Below, one piece after another: positions 21,975-29,600 of a DNA stretch of 32,511 bases. Under the pieces are notes generated by a model. The model was not told the DNA's origin and ran no database searches. It saw nothing but the letters and a program-made list of their open reading frames with translations. The DNA lies in contig JAKQAH010000084.1 of NCBI GenBank assembly GCA_029568545.1, forward strand, positions 1 to 32,511, given 5' to 3'. A program made the position numbers and the translations under genes. Numbering within the stretch: position 1 is the stretch's first letter; every line of letters starts with the position of its first letter. This DNA is from Candidatus Omnitrophota bacterium. Its GTDB lineage: Bacteria > Omnitrophota > Gorgyraeia > Zapsychrales > Zapsychraceae.

Positions 21975-23246
21975 GTGCCACGGGAGCCAAGAATATATTT
22001 AGAAAACGCCTTATACCTCGTTACCGCGAAGGGTGATGAGGAGCGCGATTTGTTCTATGACGCGGAGGATTTCAACGCGTATTTCAAGGCGTTAAGCGAA
22101 TACAAGCGAGAATATGGCTTCAAGCTGTTTGCGTTTTCGCTTCTTCCGAAAAGCCTGTATCTGTTGATCGAGTTGAGGAACAACGTGACCATCTCTCAAA
22201 TCATGCATGATTTGAACTCCGGGTACACCAAAGCCTACAACGGCCGTTATGGGAAAAAAGGCCATCTCTTCCAAAGCCGTTTCAAATCCGTCATTGTCCA
22301 GAAAGAAAATTATCTTCTGCGCCTGACCAGATACATCCATCTTCTTCCCAAAGATTCCGAGCATCCTGATCCTTCCAAATATCCTTACAGTAGCTGTTCC
22401 CTATATATATCGGACGGGCAAGGGCATCCGAGGAATCCCGAGATGCCGGAGATGAATTTCGAAATCAACGAGGTCTTAAGCCAGTTCGCCGATATGGAAA
22501 CGGAAACGAATCGACGCCGGGCCTATGAAAATTACGTGCATGCGGCTGAGGATCAAGAAGTCGCCGCGGTAGCAAAACTTCTTCACCGCAAGGCCTTTGT
22601 CGGGTCGAACGAGTTCATCGAAAAGGTTGAGGATGAGGTCAAGCAGCATGTGATCGAAGAAGAGCAGACACGGATCGTTCGCAAGACTAATCCTGTTTTT
22701 GCGGTGGCCGGCGCATTGATCATTTTGTTCTTGGGATTTGTCGCCTACAATTTTTATAACAATCAGTCAGAGCTCCAGCAGACGCTGAATAAGACGGCCA
22801 GCGGTTTTGAAACCGCCCGGGAGGATCTTGCCCGGCGGGTGACAACTTTGCAGAGTCAAGTATACGGATTCGAACAAAAAGAAAATTACGGGCTCGGCGG
22901 TTTTGCCTGGGAACTTCAATTCATGCCGGTGGCGCAAGGGGCGCCAGGCGAAACCTTCACGGACCGCCTGCAATTCAAGGGCGGGAAGATTATTTCTTCG
23001 GGGCTTGTGGCGCGCGGTTTTTCGCCGTTTGATTACACGATCACTCAGGAATCGCATGGAAAAATGATCTGGAAAACGAGCCAGACGAACGCCGAGGGCA
23101 CGACCGTGCGCTGGTACGGCGTCGTCACAGGCGATCAGATGCGGGGAGTTTTGAGTGAAATCCCGGTTCAAGGTCAGAACCGGGATTTTGCTTTTGTGAG
23201 TTTAGGGCGGGTCAAAGAGGCTGGGAGGACCGACAATGCAATATAA
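21975..23246 (+). CDS. RAYT-like (IS200/Y1 transposase) domain without HUH histidines, fused to a membrane anchor and periplasmic beta domain
   Basis: 423 residues from GTG 21975, with GGCGGG before it. Residues 1-145 clearly follow the REP-associated tyrosine transposase pattern: MPREPRIYLENALYLVTAKG, EYKREYGFKLFAFSLLP, GHLFQSRFKSVIVQKENYLLRLTRYIHLLP. At 58-66, where the family has PNHVHLLIE, this protein has PKSLYLLIE, so both HUH histidines are replaced (by Ser60 and Tyr62). Tyr120, in the catalytic-tyrosine neighbourhood, is kept. After a charged linker, a transmembrane segment covers about 239-261 (NPVFAVAGALIILFLGFVAYNF). A short coiled coil (265-300) and a beta-rich domain (306-412) homologous to the protein encoded at 20872-21495 follow. 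The catalytic centre is lost, so it is probably a domesticated nucleic-acid-binding or structural module on the cytoplasmic side of a membrane protein. It is the first gene behind the riboswitch. Confidence 0.85.
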   Translation: MPREPRIYLENALYLVTAKGDEERDLFYDAEDFNAYFKALSEYKREYGFKLFAFSLLPKSLYLLIELRNNVTISQIMHDLNSGYTKAYNGRYGKKGHLFQSRFKSVIVQKENYLLRLTRYIHLLPKDSEHPDPSKYPYSSCSLYISDGQGHPRNPEMPEMNFEINEVLSQFADMETETNRRRAYENYVHAAEDQEVAAVAKLLHRKAFVGSNEFIEKVEDEVKQHVIEEEQTRIVRKTNPVFAVAGALIILFLGFVAYNFYNNQSELQQTLNKTASGFETAREDLARRVTTLQSQVYGFEQKENYGLGGFAWELQFMPVAQGAPGETFTDRLQFKGGKIISSGLVARGFSPFDYTITQESHGKMIWKTSQTNAEGTTVRWYGVVTGDQMRGVLSEIPVQGQNRDFAFVSLGRVKEAGRTDNAI

Positions 23247-23670
23247 AAGAACTTTTCAAAAATCTTTCTTGATGGTTTTGATGAGCTTATGCTTTTGTTC
23301 TCTTCTCTATATGGGGGTGTCCGAAGCGGCGCAAGGCGCAAAGGGCGGAGCAGGCGATGAAGTCAAAGAAAGCAAAACGATCAGCGGCAAGGTCGGGTTT
23401 ATTAACAATGAATTTATTTCGATCATTGACCAGAGCGACGAAGGCCAGGGGATCGAGCATGAGATCCTGATGTACCGGGATAAGGACCTTGAGGTCAAGA
23501 ATAAGGCGAGCCTTAATGAGATCAAGCCGGGAGATGTCATCCAGATCGAATATGAAAAATCCACCAAGACTTCGAAAGATGTGCGCAAGAGCAAGCAGAC
23601 TGTCAAGTCGGTCAAATTTTTAAGGGCGGCAGAGGAGAAGGATTCAACGCTGAGATCGGGAAAGAAGTGA
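23236..23670 (+). CDS. Small exported protein of unknown function
   Basis: 144 residues, overlapping the end of the RAYT-fusion gene by 11 bases. GGGAGG precedes ATG 23236, so the genes are translationally coupled. The N-terminus is a signal peptide or anchor (FLMVLMSLCFCSLLYMGVSEAAQ). The mature part (ISGKVGFINNEFISII, EHEILMYRDKDLEVKNKASLNEIKPGDVIQIEYE, VKSVKFLRA) reads as a small five-strand beta barrel of the kind in exported OB-fold/DUF5666-like proteins. The tail is Lys/Glu-rich. No enzyme motif is present. It ends 7 bases before the giant gene, so it may act as an accessory or chaperone-like partner of that protein; this is inference from gene order. Confidence 0.75.
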   Translation: MQYKRTFQKSFLMVLMSLCFCSLLYMGVSEAAQGAKGGAGDEVKESKTISGKVGFINNEFISIIDQSDEGQGIEHEILMYRDKDLEVKNKASLNEIKPGDVIQIEYEKSTKTSKDVRKSKQTVKSVKFLRAAEEKDSTLRSGKK

Positions 23671-23677
23671 ACCTAAA

Positions 23678-26600
23678 ATGAAACCGCATGTCTACATAGG
23701 CGATTATGTCCAAGGGAATAAAGGCCCTCTTGCTTCGAGGATCTGCTTCAAGGCCATTATTCATCTTCTGGTCATTTCGATGGTCGTTCTCGGCGTTCCT
23801 TTCCCGAGGATCCCGACCTATCTTCCGCCTGTGGTTCGTGAGCCGTTAGAACTTGCCCGCGAAACAGTTGAAACCAAAGAGGCCGAGGCCGTGCAGGCTA
23901 ACTTGGTTCAGGACGTTGGCTATGTAGATATCCTGGCAGGAGCTTATTTTGCCTCTATTGATAGTACCAGTAACGGAGATTTTGACACGGCCGTTAATAC
24001 GTCTAAATCGCTTATATTTACAACGTGGAAGTGCGACCAAGCTAACACTTATGTGAGAGGCGGAACCAACGAGTCCGGAGGCGAGGGGCCCGCGATATGG
24101 ACGTCCTATTTTGGGGATACGCAGAGCGTTGTTCTTCAGCGCAATATGTTGGAGCCGAGTACTACAGGCGGTACCAGTACGGCTGGCGCTTATGTTGTCG
24201 AATTTGGCTCCGGGGCGAGTACGGAGATGAAGAAATTTTCCGGAAGTACTGTTGTCCTTCCAACTATCTATATTAAAGAAGTTGGCCTTCCTGAACCTAT
24301 AGCGGCGAATAAAAGCTTTGTTATAATTGACAGGGCCATTGAGTTGGCCCAAGCTGCGGAAACAGAGGCCACGACTCCTCTTGCCACCCTTTATCGAAAA
24401 GATACCACTAATACCCCTGTCGGTTATGTTGACACATTGAAATTGGAGCGTTACCAGCTCCCAACGGGATATGCTGCTCTTAAGATCACCCACGATCCTC
24501 CTGCGATGACCGTGGGCTATCAGGTTGTCGAGCTCGACGGCCGGGTTAAGGTTCAGAGCGGTACGGCACAGATTGCGGCCGGCAGTACCTCGACAACGAC
24601 ACTAACACCTTCTTTAACTTCTGTGGATACTAATAAGTCCTTTTTGATTCATAATTTTGCCGGCGGATCAGGCACGGACGGTGTTGAGGGTATGATCTAT
24701 GTGCGCGGGACGATCACAAATGCGACGACTCTCACCTTTACCCGGGCCGCGAGCGGTTCGACAAACGATCATGTGAATATTTCCTGGTTTGTGATCGAGT
24801 TCACTGATGGGAGCAGGGTGCAGAAGGGCTCCACAACGATTGCTAGTGGCAGTTTGACGCCGGCAAGCCAACCGACCATAAGTACAGTTGACCTTGAAAG
24901 AGCATTTCCTGTTATTTCTGTTTCAGGCGGAGACGGTTCAGATAGCACAGATCTTAGCAATGTCTCCGTTCTAGCAAAGATAGCGAATGCCACCACTCTT
25001 AATTTGAGCCGTAAAACGACAACCGTGGCTTCGATTGTGGACTGGTTTGTCGTGGAGATGTCCCCGTTAACACTCAAGGTTCCCGATGGCGGCCAAACGT
25101 GGTATGTCGGCGATACGTATCAAATCACTTGGGAGCATGCGAACTCAACGCTGGTGCCCGACGATACTGTTTCCTTGCAGATCTCTACGAATGGAGGGTC
25201 GAGTTATATTGGAACAGCTCTGACCTGCGCGGAAGGGGCGCGCACGGCTGATGACGATATTTGTACCTGGCGTATCCCAGAAAAGGTCGGCGGCACGGAC
25301 ATCATGGGCACGAACATCAAGATCAAGATTACCGATACCACGCTGGGCAACGGTTATGACTTTGATGCGTCCAATACTCCTTTTGAGATTAGAGGAAAGA
25401 TTGATGTCACTTCGCCCGACGGCGATGAGGTATGGTACATCAAAGATACGTACCGCGAGATCACCTGGAATTTTAACGGCGATTTTGACACGGTGAATGT
25501 CCAGAGGGCAATTGACGGAGATCAAGAAACTCCGACGTGGGTGAATCTTGCCACAGGAGTGGCTATTGATAATAATTACTCTGGCAGTCACGACACATAT
25601 GGCGGCCAGGGTTCATGGGCCTGGAACCCGATTCCCGACCTTCCTTATGCGACGATGAAGGTCAGAATACAATCCACGACCAGCGCGAGCTGGACGCAAG
25701 TTGCCAACGCGTCGGATGATGTTTTTGAGATCAGGCCTAACATCACCGTGACCCAGCCGGCCTCCGGGGATCAATGGCTGGTCGGGCGCACTGAGACCGT
25801 TGAGTGGACATCATCGGGAACGGTTACCAGCGTCAATCTTTATTACAACCCGGCCGGTACCGGTTATGTGGTGCCTCCGGGGGTTACCAATCCCGTGACA
25901 GGATTTGTCGCGGCGGATTATCCGACTTACAAGCGGTCGGATGGAACGGCCTGCCCGGCGGACACTTTTTGTTATAACTGGCTTCTTGATCCCACGACGG
26001 TGTTGGCGGCCAGCGCGAAAGTAAAAGTCGAGAAGCCCGACAGCACGTCGGTCGCGGATGAGAGCGATGACTTTACGCTGATGCCGGCCTTGAGTCTCGA
26101 CAATCCGGCCACGACAACGACTCTTCGTGTTTATGATAATATTCTTGCGACGCAGGTTCCGATCGACTGGAGCCATCCGTCCAGCCCGGCGATGAGCAAT
26201 GTCGGTATCAAATATACAAAAAGTTACCTTGTCGGCGCTACGCCCTGTAAAGACCAAATAACCTCGCATTCCTGTTGGGAAGACATTTCCGTCAACCCGG
26301 GAGAAAATCCCGGTCTGACCGGTGGCACCTACTATTGGCAGGTTCCCCCGACGGCGATTGGAACGGACATCGGCATTAGGATTTATGAATTGGGCAAAGC
26401 TGACCTGGTCTTTGACCAAGACGGGCAATACACCGTCAAAGGAAGCATTACGATCGGCGCTCCGACGGGAGCCAACGTAGGCAAATTAGGGTCGATCCGT
26501 GTGGGTGACACCTTCCTGATCCAATGGACGCCGTACGGGGATTTCGGGCGGGTTTATATCGGGCTTTCGAAAGACAACGGGAGCAGCTATACCGTTCCGA

Positions 26601-29600
26601 TCGTTCATGAAAACTTATATACGGATTCCGGATGCAGTACATCATTCGTCCTGGATGAGAGTGCTCTTTCCTATAATTGGGGTAGGACGGACCTTTATGA
26701 AGATGATGGGTTAGGGGGGGCGTGCAATCCGACAACGCGGATCCCTGTCAGCGCTATTTGCGGCAATGAAGATGAATGCATGGTCAAGGTTTATAAATGG
26801 GATGAACCCAGCCCCGAAACCGGTACCGCAGGAGAATCGCAATCGTTCAATTTGACCGGAAACATTTCAGGCGCTACCCGAAATTCCAATGTTTATCTGA
26901 TCAATAATACGGCAACGATTACCTGGAGTGTCGCGCCGACCGGATGGACGCAACCGGTCAATCTCAAATGGTGTAAAAGCACGAGTTGCACCAGTCAAGC
27001 CCAATGGGACGCGCGCCCGGTTATTCCTTCAGGGCAATTAACACCTGCAACACCGATCGCGGGTGACGGTGCGACGGGTGTTCAATGGAGGATTCCTGAT
27101 GAAGCCGGCATTGTCCAGCCGGATATTGTTGTGCGGGTCGAACAAGCCACAAACCCGGCCGTTACCTATTCCGATACGAGTTCCATGCAAATCAAAGGAA
27201 GTGTCCAGCTTGCGGCAGGCACCCCTGCGAAAACCGGCGGGGTTATCTGGCGGATCGGAGAAGAGAAAGCTATTTCGTGGAACAAGAGCGGCGACATTGG
27301 GAATATTGTTCTTAAGTATTCGTTGGACGATGGTGTTGATAACTACGCCCGCACGATCGCGACGGTTGACGACGATGCTTCTCCTTACACCTGGTGCGTC
27401 GGCTATCCGGATGGATGTGTGGGGGAACCTACTTCCGGAGCGCATCATCCGGATCAAGTTATTAATACGGTTGACCGCAACGTCGATATCAAGATCATGA
27501 TCGTTTCGGCCAGTGATAGCGATATTAAAGATTGTACAGGAACAGCTTGCGCGGGTGATTCAACGTCTTTGACGATCCAAAAAAGATTTGCCGGCGTGTC
27601 TGTCGGCGCAACGACCTTGATCGTTGATGATACCAGCTCCAATGCGGACATTACCTGGGATACCTACGGATACCTGGCGGTTCCTCCGAACGTGAACCTG
27701 TTCTTTGACTATGATGACGAGCCGTTAACCTATCCCAATCAGATCAACGGGAACATTATCGATGTGGGGGCTTACACCAGCTGGCAGGTCCCGAACTATA
27801 TCAGCGAGACGGTGCGCATCCGCGTGGCCTCGGCGGCCGCTCCGACGACCGTGTACGGGGATATGACCGATGATTTTATTATCAAAGGAGATCTGGATGT
27901 TACATCTCCTGTCGGCACCGATGTTCTGGTTGTCGGACATCCCGCGAACTACAATTCCGCCGGGATCACGTATGTCAAGCACGGGTCGATCGGGAATTTG
28001 AGGATCGAAGATGTCCGTTCGGGCTGCGCTACGCCTTTATTGTTAACGCCGGGGCCTACTCCGGGGCCGGAAGGGACTGATCAAGCGACATCATTCACGT
28101 GGACTGTTCCCGCGACCGACGGTTGTGGCGCCAGCATTATCGACATCGGCGCGGCCAAAACCCATCAGTTGAGACTGACCGGCCTAACCCATGAGTTAAA
28201 CAATAATTTAAAAGTTATTAAGCTCACATCATCGTTCCAGATCCGCGGCGAGATCTACGATATTGAGCCGGGATTGACTTCTGAAGAAGTTTATCTGATC
28301 GGCGAGACGGCTTATATCAAATGGAAATCATACGGCAATATCGGGAACGTCAAGATCCGCGCGGACAAAAATAACAACAATACGTTTGATATTGTTGTGA
28401 CAGGGCCAGACCCGACTTATCCTAACGGCGAATCTGTTCCCTATAATTATAACGGCGGCGACGGGGCCGGAAGCTGGCTCTGGAATGTTCCGAATGATCC
28501 GTCCACGGCGTATCGTATCCGTGTCGAGAGCATTGATAATCCAGTCGGCGGTCTGGGTGGCGCCGCAATGGCGACGTATGACGATTCTCTGCAAACCTTC
28601 ACGGTCCGGGGTTCGATATCACTGACGGTTCCTAACACGGCTGTGATCTACAAAGTGAACGATACGATCAATATTAACTGGAGCACGACCGGCAATGTCG
28701 GTGACGTGGCTATTACCCTTTATTATGATAGCACTAACTCCGGAGACCCCTTGGATCTGGAATCTTACAGCAATACCGTTATTGTCACATCCGACAACAA
28801 CAGCGTTAAACCGTTTCCTTTCCAATTGCCTGTTGCATCCGTTTCTGATACGGCTGTCATCGGATTGGTCTCCTTGATCGACCCGGCTGTTAAGGACAAT
28901 TCCGCAGCCAATTTCAAGATCAAGCCGGTTTTAACTCTGACATCGCCGAACAATAATCTGGCTAACGTAGTGGTCGGCAGCAGTTACAGGATCGTTTGGC
29001 CTTTGCCGGTTGGTACTGCCTCGTCATTCAAGGTCAATGTATCGACAGACGGAGGAACGACATGGACCGATACGTCGCCGCCGACGCTTGTCGCTAAAGG
29101 CGGACTTGTTGCCGCTTCCGTCGCTGCTGGCAACCTTGGTGTTGACTGGAGCGTGCAAGATATCATGACCAACCAGGGCGTTATTCGCATCTGCAAGGAA
29201 GGGGATCCGGATGCCTGCGATAATTCCGATTCTTTCTTCTATGTAAAAGGTTCTATCACGAATGTGCATGTTAAGACTCTGGTGACCGATCCGGCCCCAG
29301 GTTCTCCGATCGACCTGCCGATTGCGACAGAAAAATATGTTACGTGGGATTATACCGGAACTTTGGGCAGCGTTAATGTCTATTATTCCACAGATGCCAA
29401 TCAAGGCTCGCCGACTTGGGTTCCGACAACTGGACAGTGTATGAATGTTTCTATTGATCCTGATGCGACCGGAAGTACGGGATACTGTCAATGGGACATC
29501 CCCGATGCGCCGTCGCCGTACGTGCGGGTCAGGGTCCAAAGTGTCACCAATGCCAACTGGCAGACCGTCGAAGGATTGTCACCGGCCTATAATGCGATTA

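Noticed and set aside
21975-22410. Active insertion sequence of the IS200 type
   Set aside because: The HUH histidines are replaced and the frame continues into a membrane protein; no IS ends flank it.
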